The notes beneath the pieces were generated by a model. The model had not been told where the DNA came from. It was given only the letters and a program-made list of their open reading frames with translations, and did no database searches. The translations under genes were made by a program, and so were the position numbers. From Saccharofermentans sp. (GTDB lineage Bacteria > Bacillota > Clostridia > Saccharofermentanales > Saccharofermentanaceae): a DNA stretch of 64,000 bases. The stretch is from contig JAEFBB010000009.1 of NCBI GenBank assembly GCA_016292215.1, forward strand, positions 1-64,000. Reading direction: 5' to 3'. Positions 15,742-25,122 of the stretch are shown piece after piece. Within the stretch, counting starts at the first letter, position 1, and the number at the start of each line of letters is the position of its first letter.

Positions 15742-16445
15742 TGCCTTTTTGACACCTTGCGTATCGCCCCATAAACCACATACTCAAGAAGAAGTATCGC
15801 GGTGATAAGCACAAGCAGACCGCAGAGGTAAAACTTTTCGCCGGTAAAATTGCAGATCCATTCAAGCGGTGAGCTCTCGGGAGGGAACATCAGGAACATG
15901 TAGTTTACGCCCGCGTGCTGATTCAAAAGATATACCGGAGGCACGACGATCAAGAGGAACAGGTATGAATACCAGAAATGCCTGAATGATATATGAGCCT
16001 TTTTCCTGACAAGGAAAAGCAGGGGGATAAACACGAGAAGCGAATGCGTGAAAAAGCACAGGAGCGGCAGATAAGACCAGAAAGGCCTGTAATTCCAGTC
16101 AGGGAAAAGAAGCGCTCCGACAGCACCGGGCATTAAGAGAACGACAGCGATCTCGGCAAAGAAAGACTGAAGTTTTCCTCGCGTGAATGCTGCAGCGAGG
16201 TTTACGAAGATGCCGAGATTACAAAGGTGCAGCGGCAGAAAATCTATAAGCGAACCACCCTCTTTTATGAGCAGGATGTCCTGAAGTATTTCGCCGCACA
16301 ACACAACTACCGACAGTATCCGCGCTGCGTTCATGGCAGCTCTGTCAGAGACTTTACGGGCAATAAGAAGACCTGCGGTTATTATGACCGCGATGGAGAT
16401 CAGCATTACAATGTGCTCTGTGCAGAAGTGCTCGAATTCGTTCAT
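15738..16445 (-). CDS. YwaF-like (TIGR02206 family) integral membrane protein
   Basis: The 235-residue protein has six to seven membrane segments. It carries the family features LPLHLCNLGIFVNLAAAF near residue 70, PGAVGALLFPDWNYRPF near 106, and LLNQHAGVNYMFLMFPPESSPLEW near 173. These match the conserved His-Leu-Cys-Asn and N-x-N-Y-M-FL motifs of the YwaF/TIGR02206 group. Biochemical role unknown. The last codons and stop lie inside repeat unit D, so the repeat seems to have inserted at or grown into the gene end. Confidence 0.8.
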   Translation of the reverse strand: MNEFEHFCTEHIVMLISIAVIITAGLLIARKVSDRAAMNAARILSVVVLCGEILQDILLIKEGGSLIDFLPLHLCNLGIFVNLAAAFTRGKLQSFFAEIAVVLLMPGAVGALLFPDWNYRPFWSYLPLLCFFTHSLLVFIPLLFLVRKKAHISFRHFWYSYLFLLIVVPPVYLLNQHAGVNYMFLMFPPESSPLEWICNFTGEKFYLCGLLVLITAILLLEYVVYGAIRKVSKRQ

Positions 16446-16505
16446 GAGTTCATTCTACACCGTCAGAGGGCAAAGCCAAGCCCGCAGCCCGAATGGAACG
16501 ACTAA

Positions 16506-18911
16506 TTATTTTCGCTCGTCCAAAGCTTTCTGGACTCTGTCCTGCGCAATCTTTACTACGCTGTCCAGATCTTTTTGGCCCAGGAAATAAGCAGGCATCT
16601 CTTCTATGAGTATCGTGTTAATGGCGGCATCTGAGTATGGCATGTTTGAGCAGCTCAATATGATGTTCTCGAGATCATCAATGTTCTGCTCTGAGAAGAA
16701 AAGACGAGTCGGGTTGGGATCTTCGCCTTCCCAGCCGAAGACGGCCCAGTATCCGTCACCGTTGATATATTCGACTGCGGCTTCACCCTGCTGTCTGAAT
16801 ATAGTGCGGTTAATAACCAGAAGATCATCCGATGCGATAAATTTTTGAATATCATCTGACAGAAGGATCTTTGCAAACTCAACACATGCATCAACGTTAT
16901 ATGCTTTGGCTGATACTGCGACAGAGAGGTTTGCGTTGGCGGAAGGACCTCTGCCGTCAGTCGACGGGATACCCAGTATATCTGAAGAACCGGTCATCTC
17001 CGCGATCTCGATCATATAACTGAATGAGCCATAGCAGGAATATAAGGCTGCATCCCTGTTGCGGGTCAGGAACGGATCCTCAACATTAGGATCAATATAG
17101 GCTCCCCAAAGCTCTGAATCTACCGGAACATTATTCTTGACGAAGTCTGCAAGTTCGGCGAATTCGGGAACAGTGAAATCAGCTTTACCGTCCGAAATGA
17201 ACTTATCGCTCATATTGTTAAACAGCTTGACGAAATAATAAGACTGTCCGTTGTCGATTACATCTTTGCCGTTTAATGTGTTATTTAGGAAGTTCTCATA
17301 CTCCGGGATGGTGAAGCCTTTTCCTGAACTGCCGGCATTCTCACTGTCCGTAATGATCCCTTCAACGTAGAAACTGATTGGCAGGTTATAGAGCTTGCCG
17401 TCAACTTTTGCGGAATCGATTATGTTGGTGAAGTATTTTTCCGAATCGAGATCATATAAATAAGGTGTAAGATCCGTAAGGTATTCCGGGTTATTCAGCT
17501 GTCCGTACTGACTTGCATTTATCAGGATGTCTGGACCTTCGCCGTTGATCAGATCCATTGCAAGCCGGGTGCTCATCTCAGAATTGATATCCTGCAGAAA
17601 TGCGGATTGTTCGTCGGCACTTGAGATCGTCCAGTTAGTGTAATCGTAATTATATCGGTCTGTGACCTCGATATAGTATTCGGTGTTGCTCTCGTTGAAT
17701 TCTATTATTGCGTCACTTACTGCAACGTCGATACTTTCAATGTCTCCCTGACATAGTTCAAGTATCTTTTTGCCTGCGTGAGGGTTGGTATCAGCTCTTG
17801 TAAATTCGATGATAGTGAAGTTCGATCTGTACCGGTCAGAGAATTCGTTGTATGACCAGTCGTCTCCGATAAGCACAAAGGAGTCCTTGCTGATCTCGGC
17901 TATATGAAGCTCGGAAAGAGTGCTGTTGCCGACTCCGCACCAGGAGTAATTGAAGAATTCGTCTATGGACTTATCTTTGAAATTGATGACGTAGATCCCC
18001 CGGTCTGCCAGGAAATATGTTTTGCCGTCGGTTCCGGTGACAGAATAATCTATGGATTTCTCATTTAACCAGTTGTATTCATCTGATTTATCAGAAGATA
18101 ACGCGAGCGTTTTAAGATCCAGCTCGTAATAGATGCACTCATTTTTCTTTTCGACCGGAATGACAGCCGTATTCTCATCTTTAGCCATTATTGTGTAGAT
18201 GTTGAGATCCTCATTGTTGGCATCTTTGATCTCGACGGTTCTTTCTGAGCCGTCAGGTGAGGTTATGTGAAGATGATAGTAAGCTGCAGTGTATTCTTCA
18301 TTCCAAAGGCTCTCTGTTCTGATAAGGTGATCGCCGATCTTGTAGACCTCCGGATCAATGTCATCAAAGTCTGCATGTTCTTCAGTACCGATGAGTTCTC
18401 CTGTCAGCGGATCGAAGTCTCTTGAGAAGTAAATGAAGTCTTCCTCTTCTTCGTTGTAACAAGCGTATTTTGAAGTGATCTTACCAAAGGAATATTCAGT
18501 CCCGCAAAGATTTGTATTGGGCTCCAGATCTTCTGTCAGATCAAGGATCTGAATAGTCCCGCCGGTGTTACGGTCGATCACGGTTACTGTCTCGATATCG
18601 TAGTCATTGCCGTTGATCTCGTCATAATCTATAAATTCCATTTCCGGGTATTCATAACTGCCGCTTGTTAAGATCAACATCCTGTTATCTTCAATTCCTA
18701 ACAGGCGCTGAGTTATTCTGTCAACTTCTTTGGTCCCGTCTAATTCAGGATCGAAATGAATCGTTTTTGTGTTGAACCACGGTGAATCAGCTTTGATGGT
18801 CTCTCCGCTGCGGCTTTTGGTGCTGCCGGATTTTTTACCGCACGAAGCGGCAGATAATGACATCGCTAAGATAAGCGTGACAGAAAGCGCCTTGACAGTA
18901 ACTCTATACAT
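16506..18911 (-). CDS. Large lipoprotein: propeller-like N-terminus plus family 1 solute-binding domain
   Basis: From ATG 18911 (AAGGAG seven bases before it) the product is 801 residues; the longer open frame upstream lacks a ribosome binding site. It starts with a signal ending in LSAASC (lipobox). Residues about 50-390 contain repeating beta-rich blocks such as GKTYFLADRGIYVINF, suggesting a propeller-like domain. From about 430 the sequence has the look of an ABC solute-binding protein: NGEGPDILINASQYGQLNNPEYLTDLTPYL, LYNLPISFYVEGI, AYNVDACVEFAKILLSDDIQKF. No permease or ATPase gene is nearby. A full-length paralogue lies at 58557-60938. It probably senses or binds a sugar or peptide at the surface. 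Confidence 0.8.
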   Translation of the reverse strand: MYRVTVKALSVTLILAMSLSAASCGKKSGSTKSRSGETIKADSPWFNTKTIHFDPELDGTKEVDRITQRLLGIEDNRMLILTSGSYEYPEMEFIDYDEINGNDYDIETVTVIDRNTGGTIQILDLTEDLEPNTNLCGTEYSFGKITSKYACYNEEEEDFIYFSRDFDPLTGELIGTEEHADFDDIDPEVYKIGDHLIRTESLWNEEYTAAYYHLHITSPDGSERTVEIKDANNEDLNIYTIMAKDENTAVIPVEKKNECIYYELDLKTLALSSDKSDEYNWLNEKSIDYSVTGTDGKTYFLADRGIYVINFKDKSIDEFFNYSWCGVGNSTLSELHIAEISKDSFVLIGDDWSYNEFSDRYRSNFTIIEFTRADTNPHAGKKILELCQGDIESIDVAVSDAIIEFNESNTEYYIEVTDRYNYDYTNWTISSADEQSAFLQDINSEMSTRLAMDLINGEGPDILINASQYGQLNNPEYLTDLTPYLYDLDSEKYFTNIIDSAKVDGKLYNLPISFYVEGIITDSENAGSSGKGFTIPEYENFLNNTLNGKDVIDNGQSYYFVKLFNNMSDKFISDGKADFTVPEFAELADFVKNNVPVDSELWGAYIDPNVEDPFLTRNRDAALYSCYGSFSYMIEIAEMTGSSDILGIPSTDGRGPSANANLSVAVSAKAYNVDACVEFAKILLSDDIQKFIASDDLLVINRTIFRQQGEAAVEYINGDGYWAVFGWEGEDPNPTRLFFSEQNIDDLENIILSCSNMPYSDAAINTILIEEMPAYFLGQKDLDSVVKIAQDRVQKALDERK

Positions 18912-18991
18912 ATTTAGCTCCTTATTATCCCGAAAAGAACTTAACCCAGAAAACATTCTATCATTACACCGACAATCAATTGCGGTTATTT

Positions 18992-19020
18992 TGCAACATT
19001 TTAGGACGTTTAATTGTATA
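18992..19020 (+). promoter_or_regulatory. Candidate ECF-type promoter, copy 1
   Basis: TGCAAC (18992-18997) continues as ATTTT, and TGTATA (19015-19020) starts 17 bases after TGCAAC. The same layout precedes 28721 and 51808. It lies 47 bases upstream of ATG 19067. Confidence 0.5.
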
Positions 19021-19066
19021 TAGGGCAAAGAGCTTTTCGAGAGGGAAAGAAAAACGGAGGCCGGTT

Positions 19067-19738
19067 ATGGAACAGGAAGTTAAGAAGAGAAGCAAAAAGC
19101 CGTTGGTTATAGGGCTTGCAATAACAGGCGCAGTAGTGATCGCAGCTGTTGCAGCAGTGATGATTTTGCCTAAGCTATCAGTCCAGGAAACAAAGACAAA
19201 AAGAAAAAGAGACAAAGAGCCTTCGCACAAGTATGCGACAGAATATGATCTTGAGCTTAACAAGACCGGGTATAAGGATGATATGCCCTGGAGCATCAGG
19301 AAATATGAGGATGACAATCAGATTTACCTGTCTATCTGGAACAGCTCACATAAAGAAGAAGCATTGGATTACTTAAGCTTCAGAGTCTATGATTCTGCAT
19401 CTGATGCAAAAAAGGCATATAAAGAGATCCTCGAGTACTATAAGAATTACTCTGATTCTGATGTGACACAAGGCTACAACTGGTTCACAGGATGGGAACC
19501 GGGTGTCTGTGACGCATTTATATATGAGATGGTATATCTTCAGGATAATGTGATCATCTATGCGGATCTCAATATCGTAAGCGCTTGGGCCGATGATTAC
19601 TGGTATGATGACGATGAGACCATAGAGACATCAGCACCGACTACGACAGCCTTTGACAGAATGAGCCTCAAAGACTACATTCTTGATAATTCAAGAAATA
19701 TCCAAGACTACGTAATGCACGATATCTTGGATTACTGA
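19067..19738 (+). CDS. Membrane-anchored extracytoplasmic protein of unknown function
   Basis: From ATG 19067 (GGAGG eight bases upstream) the protein has 223 residues; the frame is open further upstream but has no better start. After a basic MEQEVKKRSKKP there is one membrane segment (PLVIGLAITGAVVIAAVAAVMIL), a Lys/Arg-rich stretch (KTKRKRDKEP), then an outside domain rich in Tyr, Asp and Trp (MPWSIRKYEDDNQIYLSIWN, YNWFTGWEPGVCDAFIYEMV). No family recognised. It overlaps the convergent MutS-like gene by 7 bases at the stop codons. The candidate ECF promoter suggests an envelope-stress role. Confidence 0.75.
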   Translation: MEQEVKKRSKKPLVIGLAITGAVVIAAVAAVMILPKLSVQETKTKRKRDKEPSHKYATEYDLELNKTGYKDDMPWSIRKYEDDNQIYLSIWNSSHKEEALDYLSFRVYDSASDAKKAYKEILEYYKNYSDSDVTQGYNWFTGWEPGVCDAFIYEMVYLQDNVIIYADLNIVSAWADDYWYDDDETIETSAPTTTAFDRMSLKDYILDNSRNIQDYVMHDILDY

Positions 19739-21282
19739 TCGCTGTTTGCCATCTGCTCGTAGGTGATACCGTATTTGAGCGCAATATCTCTGGCGTAAGA
19801 ACTTGAATCGGGTTCTGCGCGCTTGAGGATAAATGTATTCTTGTTATCCTTACGTTCCATGACGAGACTGACTATATTGCCCTGGCCGTCCCATTTGTTC
19901 ATTTCGGGGATCTCTTTGGCAAGGTCATGGATATGAGTATTGAAGATTACGCTTGCGCCCCTTTCCTTAAGGACACGGATGAGATCTTTGGACAGATATA
20001 AACCGTCTGAAGCAGACGTTGTTGAAAATGTCTCGTTGAAGAGTATAAGTGTATTTTTCTCAGCTGCCTTGACGATCTCCTTGATGCGCTTTGCTTCCTC
20101 TCCGAGTCTTCCGTAATTGATCGTGAGGTTCTCATCGATCGGGAAATGCGTAAGGATATTCATGAAGGGGAGACCTGTGCATGAAGATGCCGTGACGAAC
20201 ATACCGAGAGACATCATGGCTGAGATAAGTCCCAGACCCTGCTCTACGATGGTCTTGCCGCCGCGGTTAGGACCTGTCAGGATGAATATGTGCTCGTCGT
20301 TTGTGAATGCAAAGTCATTCTTAACGATATCGTTCTCGCCTACGAAAGCCAGACGGATGTTATAGAAGTCCTTGAGGTCGAGAGTGCTTTCTGATGCGTC
20401 AGTGATCTCAGGGAAAGATATCTCATAGCCCTTGCTCTTAAGCTTTCTTCCGAGTTCAGCGCTCCTGATATAGAAGGAAAGTCCTTCGTACATCTCGATC
20501 AGGAAGCGGTTATCGTAATCGACATACTTGGACAAAGTCCTCTTGATCTCGAAGAAATGCAGCTTAAGGTGTTTCTCCATTTTCGGAGTGATGGCTGCGA
20601 GAAGAGGATCCTGGCTCTTGTATTTTATGAAAGGATTGGATGCCTTGGAAAGAAGCGCGACATCAGCAAGCGTGTACTTGGACCTGATGCCGTGCGGAAC
20701 GAACTCTATGGCGGTGACATTCTCGATGTCGAGCTCCGGCGTGAAGTTAATGCCTATTACGGCGCCCCTGACGTTCGCTAAGTCTTCGTGCATCTTCTGG
20801 ATATCGCTCTTGGCGACGCTGAATTTCTCATCGGTGATGACCTGGTGGACATAGTCGCGGAGCGCGGTAAGACCTTCTGATTCTATCTTGTTCTCCGAAA
20901 GGAGCTTATCCAGTTCTTCTATGACATCGACATAAACGACGAGTTCTCTTAACGTCTCGAGCAGAGTATAAAGGGTAGTGTCCCTGTTGCTTGCTGCCTT
21001 CTTGATGCCGCCAAAGTGCTTTAACACCTGGATCTTTTCGAGGACTTGCTTCAAGGAACGGCAGAGTTCTTCGTTATCAATGAGGTCTTTTAAGACCTGC
21101 TGTCTGAAGATGATATCCTTGGGATCAACAGGGAGGGAAGTCATGATCTTTTTCAAGAACTTGCGCTCTTCGGCATCAGAGCTCATATGCTCGATGACTT
21201 CGTAAAGAGCAATGTCCTTTACTGTCTCTTCAGACAGTTCAACGGTTCTTTTCTTCGAGTCTTGCGAAAATAATATCTCCAT
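19732..21282 (-). CDS. MutS-related ATPase
   Basis: The 516-residue protein keeps the MutS core (helical lever/clamp region and C-terminal ATPase) without the mismatch-reading N-terminal domains, and is far shorter than MutS (about 870). ATPase motifs are TGPNRGGKT (Walker A), the MSLGMFVTASSC segment, LILFNETFSTTSASDG in the Walker B position, and the His of FNTHIHDL. The usual Asp-Glu of Walker B is Asn-Glu here, as in other stand-alone MutS-like ATPases I recall from Firmicutes. It is probably not a classical mismatch-repair protein; a role in DNA structure processing is inference. Confidence 0.85.
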   Translation of the reverse strand: MEILFSQDSKKRTVELSEETVKDIALYEVIEHMSSDAEERKFLKKIMTSLPVDPKDIIFRQQVLKDLIDNEELCRSLKQVLEKIQVLKHFGGIKKAASNRDTTLYTLLETLRELVVYVDVIEELDKLLSENKIESEGLTALRDYVHQVITDEKFSVAKSDIQKMHEDLANVRGAVIGINFTPELDIENVTAIEFVPHGIRSKYTLADVALLSKASNPFIKYKSQDPLLAAITPKMEKHLKLHFFEIKRTLSKYVDYDNRFLIEMYEGLSFYIRSAELGRKLKSKGYEISFPEITDASESTLDLKDFYNIRLAFVGENDIVKNDFAFTNDEHIFILTGPNRGGKTIVEQGLGLISAMMSLGMFVTASSCTGLPFMNILTHFPIDENLTINYGRLGEEAKRIKEIVKAAEKNTLILFNETFSTTSASDGLYLSKDLIRVLKERGASVIFNTHIHDLAKEIPEMNKWDGQGNIVSLVMERKDNKNTFILKRAEPDSSSYARDIALKYGITYEQMANSDQ

Positions 21283-21424
21283 GAGCGCACCCCCAAAACA
21301 TTAAAAGTATTACATAAAATCGCTAATAAAAACAGTACGCGGCTAAAGAGCGCCCCTTCGGCTTTGTATCCATATAACATAATGAACAGCTTCCCGCGGT
21401 TCTTTTTCTTTGTGATTTTGTCGC

Positions 21425-21453
21425 TTGATAGAGTTTTGCTCTATTTCTATAAT
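21425..21453 (+). promoter_or_regulatory. Strong promoter of the SulP gene with an operator-like repeat in the spacer
   Basis: TTGATA (21425-21430) and TATAAT (21448-21453) are 17 bases apart. ATAGAG (21428-21433) and CTCTAT (21439-21444) form a perfect inverted repeat inside the spacer, a position typical of a repressor site. Confidence 0.75.
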
Positions 21454-21494
21454 GCGTTGGTTATAAAAACAGGTGTGAATATCAGAGGATGATT

Positions 21495-23156
21495 ATGAAA
21501 GAATTTAAGCCCAAGCTGTTCTCGGTAATGAAGAATTATTCAGGTTCCCAGCTCGTAAAGGATATCGTAGCGGGAATCATCGTAGCTATAATCGCGCTCC
21601 CGTTATCTATCGCTCTTGCTATCGCTTCCGGCGTCGGTCCTGAAGCAGGTATCTATACCGCGATCGTCGCAGGATTCATCGTATCTTTCCTTGGCGGAAG
21701 CCGCGTGCAGATCGCAGGTCCTACGGCAGCATTTGCAACGATCGTTGCAGGCATCGTAATGAAGGACGGCAAGGAAGGACTCATCATCGCCACCATAATG
21801 GCAGGCATCATTCTCATAATCATGGGCTTTTGCCGGTTCGGCAGCCTTTTAAAATATATACCTGATCCGATCACGACAGGATTTACTGCGGGAATCGCAG
21901 TAACCCTGTTCATCGGTCAGATCAAGGATTTCACGGGTATCACATACCAGAACGGCGAAAAGCCCATCGAGACAGGCGAGAAGGTAATGGCCCTGGTCAA
22001 GAACGCTGCGACTGTCAATTGGCAGGGCGTCCTCATCGGTGCCATCGCGCTCCTGATACTTATCGTATGGCCGATGATCTTCAAGAAACTTCCTATCCCG
22101 GCATCTTTCATTGCCGTCATTGTAACGGCAGCAATTGTTGAGATATTCCATTGGGACGTTAATACGATCGGAAAGTCCTTTGCAGATATCAAAGCAGGAC
22201 TTCCGCCTGTAAGCGTAAACGCTTCAATGTTCTCTTTTGCAAACATCAAAGGACAGTTCTCTAACGCTATCACTATCGCATTCCTTGCAGGTGTCGAGTC
22301 ACTCCTTTCTGCAGTCGTCGCGGACTCCATGATCGGCTCCAAGCACAGACCTAACGCCGAGCTCGTAGCCCAGGGCGTAGGTAATATCGCTTCGGCTTGC
22401 TTCGGAGGCATACCTGCTACAGGCGCCATCGCGAGGACCGCTGCAAACATCAAGAACGGCGGCCGCACACCTATCGCAGGCATGGTTCACTCGGTAACAC
22501 TTCTTATCGTCGTTGTGTTCCTCATGCCTTACGCGAAGCTCATTCCGATGCCCTGCATCGCAGCTATCCTTTTCCAGGTCGCTTATAACATGAGCGGATG
22601 GAGAAGATTCGTTAAGCTCATCAAGAGCTCGCCCAAGAGCGATATCATGGTATTGCTCATCACGTTTGTACTTACCGTAGTTTTCGATCTCGTTGTCGCC
22701 ATCGAAGTAGGCGTGCTCCTTGCAGCTGTTCTCTTCATGAAGAGAATGAGCGATGTCACTCAGGTCGCAGGCTGGAAAGACTTTGACCCCGAGAACGATC
22801 CTGACAGCATCGATCTCCGCGTACTGCCTGAGCATACTATCGTCTATGAGATCAACGGACCTATGTTTTTCGCGACTGCGGGAAAGATCCTTCAGATCTC
22901 GCCTAAGGAAGACACCAAGGCTCTCGTACTCCGTATGAGAAGCGTAAGCACCATTGATGCTACTGCTCTGCGCAATCTCGAGATCCTTTTCGAAGACTGC
23001 AAGAACAGAGGCGTGCAGCTCGTAATGTCACACGTCAACGAGCAGCCTATGAAGGTCATTCAGAAGTCTGGCTTTGACAAGAAGGTCGGAGAAGAAAACT
23101 TCTGCCCCCATATCGATAATGCTCTTGCAAGAGCTCAGGAGATCGTTAAGGCTTAA
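21495..23156 (+). CDS. SulP family anion transporter with STAS domain
   Basis: The protein is 553 residues from ATG 21495 (AGAGG six bases upstream; ATG 21489 is possible). The membrane part has about twelve to fourteen segments: an N-terminal VKDIVAGIIVAIIALPLSIALAIASGVGPEAGIYTAIVAGF and the anion site region GPTAAFATIVAGIV. AFLAGVESLLSAVVADSMIG and GGIPATGAIARTAANIKNGGRTPIAGM follow. The last 110 residues form a cytoplasmic STAS domain (VYEINGPMFFATAGKIL, STIDATALRNLE). SulP carriers move sulfate, bicarbonate or other anions. The strong promoter suggests a substantial role. Confidence 0.92.
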   Translation: MKEFKPKLFSVMKNYSGSQLVKDIVAGIIVAIIALPLSIALAIASGVGPEAGIYTAIVAGFIVSFLGGSRVQIAGPTAAFATIVAGIVMKDGKEGLIIATIMAGIILIIMGFCRFGSLLKYIPDPITTGFTAGIAVTLFIGQIKDFTGITYQNGEKPIETGEKVMALVKNAATVNWQGVLIGAIALLILIVWPMIFKKLPIPASFIAVIVTAAIVEIFHWDVNTIGKSFADIKAGLPPVSVNASMFSFANIKGQFSNAITIAFLAGVESLLSAVVADSMIGSKHRPNAELVAQGVGNIASACFGGIPATGAIARTAANIKNGGRTPIAGMVHSVTLLIVVVFLMPYAKLIPMPCIAAILFQVAYNMSGWRRFVKLIKSSPKSDIMVLLITFVLTVVFDLVVAIEVGVLLAAVLFMKRMSDVTQVAGWKDFDPENDPDSIDLRVLPEHTIVYEINGPMFFATAGKILQISPKEDTKALVLRMRSVSTIDATALRNLEILFEDCKNRGVQLVMSHVNEQPMKVIQKSGFDKKVGEENFCPHIDNALARAQEIVKA

Positions 23157-24385
23157 GCCTGCTCAAGTGCCTTGATCTTCTTGATCCTCGACATGATAAG
23201 CGAGACTATTACGAGGCATACACCCGAGAAGAGGATCGTAATGGAAGAGCCTGTTCCGACACCAGTATGGGTGAGCTTGCCTACGGTATCAGCCGTTACT
23301 CCGCAGAGCGCGTAAGCGATGACGTAGCCCAATTGCGAGATGAATCCTATGAAGCCCCAGGCCCTTCCCTGAAGCTCGTCAGGAATGTTGATCCTTACGA
23401 GGTAATCGAGGCTGTTATTCGCGAAAGGAATGCAGGCGAAGAACATGAAGCCAAAGATGCAGATCACATAAGGATTTTCTGTAGCTGCAAACATTGCCAT
23501 GCCGAGTCCCGAGAATGCGAGTCCCATCCAAAGTGCCCTGAAGAAGTTCTTCTTGATTCCTTTGACACCGAGCAGGATGCTTGTTACGAGCATTCCTGAT
23601 GCAGCTGTCGTCTCAACGATACCGAGCGTCTTAGAATCTGCAAAAGATAATACGAATGATTCACCGAGGACCTGGAAAACACCCATGAATAAAGTGATCA
23701 GGGAAGTGATGATGATCAGCAGGAGAATGCCCTTGTTGCCTGAGATCACTTTCCAGCCTTCCTTCATGCTCTTGAAGAAAGAATCGGGATTTTTGGGCGT
23801 GCTCGTCTTGATGCCGCGTCTGACGACCGCTGCGACGATTACCGTAAGGAAGAATGTGCAGATGTCGATGATGAGTATCAGCTTGATGTCGCTTACTGCG
23901 AGCAGGAAGCCTGCGATGATGGGCGAGAAAAGGTATCTGGAGCTCCCTGCGATCGACACGAGACCGTTTGCCTTAGAGTACTGTTCCTTGGTAAGCAGGT
24001 CAGTGATAGTAGCGGTGTAAGAGGGTTCGAGCAGGGCAGAGAATACAGAGCTTATCGTGGTCCCGAGATAGATCTGCCAGAGCGCCGCATCGCCCTGCAG
24101 CATGCATATAAGGATGAACAATACGCCAAGACCCGACAGGCCGTCCCCGATCATCATGAGAAGTCTTCTGTCATATCTGTCTGCAAGAACGCCTGCAGGG
24201 ACTTTGAGTACCAGGCAGGGAAGGAATCCCAATAATGTGAGGAGCGCCATATCTGCTGCGCTGCCGGTCTTCTGGAAGATATAAAGACCTAAGCCGAAGC
24301 TTGTAAGGCCTCCGCCGATGGATGATATGAATTCGCCTGCCCACAGGAGCATGAACTTGCCGTAATTGTTCTTAGTCTTTTCCAC
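23153..24385 (-). CDS. Major facilitator superfamily transporter
   Basis: The 410-residue protein has twelve predicted membrane segments. It carries the MFS loop motif as AGVLADRYDRRLLMMIGD after the second segment and a similar RAWGFIGFISQLG region in the second half. The layout (WAGEFISSIGGGLTSFGLGLYIFQKTGSAADMALL) matches the Clostridial MFS group with MFS_3-like drug or macrolide efflux members. The start is GTG 24385 with AAAGG upstream. It overlaps the convergent SulP stop by 4 bases. Two direct repeats in its upstream region may bind a regulator. Confidence 0.88.
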   Translation of the reverse strand: MEKTKNNYGKFMLLWAGEFISSIGGGLTSFGLGLYIFQKTGSAADMALLTLLGFLPCLVLKVPAGVLADRYDRRLLMMIGDGLSGLGVLFILICMLQGDAALWQIYLGTTISSVFSALLEPSYTATITDLLTKEQYSKANGLVSIAGSSRYLFSPIIAGFLLAVSDIKLILIIDICTFFLTVIVAAVVRRGIKTSTPKNPDSFFKSMKEGWKVISGNKGILLLIIITSLITLFMGVFQVLGESFVLSFADSKTLGIVETTAASGMLVTSILLGVKGIKKNFFRALWMGLAFSGLGMAMFAATENPYVICIFGFMFFACIPFANNSLDYLVRINIPDELQGRAWGFIGFISQLGYVIAYALCGVTADTVGKLTHTGVGTGSSITILFSGVCLVIVSLIMSRIKKIKALEQA

Positions 24386-24415
24386 TTCAATAAATGCCTT
24401 TCGCTGTTGTTGAGT

Positions 24416-24463
24416 TAACTATAACGCAGTCAAAGGTGCAGTTCTTTAGATAACTATTACGCA
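24416..24463. promoter_or_regulatory. Paired direct repeats upstream of the MFS gene
   Basis: TAACTATAACGCA (24416-24428) and TAACTATTACGCA (24451-24463) are 13-base direct repeats with one mismatch, 35 bases apart, 30 bases upstream of the MFS start. On the minus strand TTGACT and TATAGT lie between and within them, so they may overlap the promoter and act as an operator. Confidence 0.5.
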
Positions 24464-24662
24464 ATTCTTAAATAACTCTTAAATCTGAGCTTGACAGCAA
24501 ATATGGATGGCAGATTGAAGCGTTTTTATATTGCATAAAAATGCGAGAATGAATTCTATTTGATATTTAGTTAGAAACCTTGAGATCAATAACTCTCCGA
24601 ACAATAATATTACTAATGTTTAACTTGTAAATGCTTGAGCTTTTAAGAGTTGAGAGGTTATT

Positions 24663-25022
24663 ATGGTCAATAAAAAAGGAAAGAAAGTAAAAGTCATAAT
24701 AATAATCGCAATAGTGCTTATTTTACTCGTATTTCTTTTATTTCCTCGGAAATACCAGTTGCTTGATGGCGGATCGACCGGTTACAGAGGATTCATGTAT
24801 ATTTATTCTATTGAGGATCGTTGCAGTTTTGTTTCCTTGAATGGTGATTACTATTATGAGAAAGGAACAGTTATTACGATACTTGGGATAGAAATATATA
24901 ATGGAACTGAAGTAGATACATCACAAACAGCAATAGGGCACCACTCCCCTGAAGCAGAAAAGGTAGACGAATTATTAGAATCGTTTTATGAGTCACAAAG
25001 ATTTGCTCAAGAGTCGACATAA
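24663..25022 (+). CDS. Small membrane-anchored protein, intact copy
   Basis: The 119-residue protein starts with a basic head (MVNKKGKKVK) and one membrane segment ending in FLLFPRKYQLLDGGS. A domain with GYRGFMYIYS and KGTVITILGIEIYNGTEV follows. It resembles a group of short Clostridial proteins with the pattern membrane segment, LxDGG, YKA/YRG, GxxIxILGIxxYN, function unknown. The copy at 1258-1505 is a frameshifted relative. AGAGG precedes the ATG. It lies 100 bases upstream of a YPxGT family gene, the same order as in the first copy. Confidence 0.75.
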   Translation: MVNKKGKKVKVIIIIAIVLILLVFLLFPRKYQLLDGGSTGYRGFMYIYSIEDRCSFVSLNGDYYYEKGTVITILGIEIYNGTEVDTSQTAIGHHSPEAEKVDELLESFYESQRFAQEST

Positions 25023-25040
25023 ATGAAGATGGGTCAAATA

Positions 25041-25080
25041 ATGGGGTCAGACCCCATCAAAATCTGCTAAATATTTAGCA
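25041..25080. repeat. Two adjacent near-perfect palindromes
   Basis: ATGGGGTCAGACCCCAT (25041-25057) is an 8-bp inverted repeat around one base. TGCTAAATATTTAGCA (25065-25080) is a perfect 16-bp palindrome. They lie between two genes of the duplicated module. The GGGGTC-GACCCC form resembles hairpins I recall near RAYT/IS200-like genes, but no transposase is near. Confidence 0.7.
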
Positions 25081-25122
25081 GGCGGGACAATTGATTTTTT
25101 ACCGGTTCTTAAGGCTGATATT

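Noticed and set aside
25041..25057. GGGGTC/GACCCC hairpin as evidence of a REP-associated transposase element
   Set aside because: One copy only in this window and no transposase gene nearby; kept as a plain palindrome.
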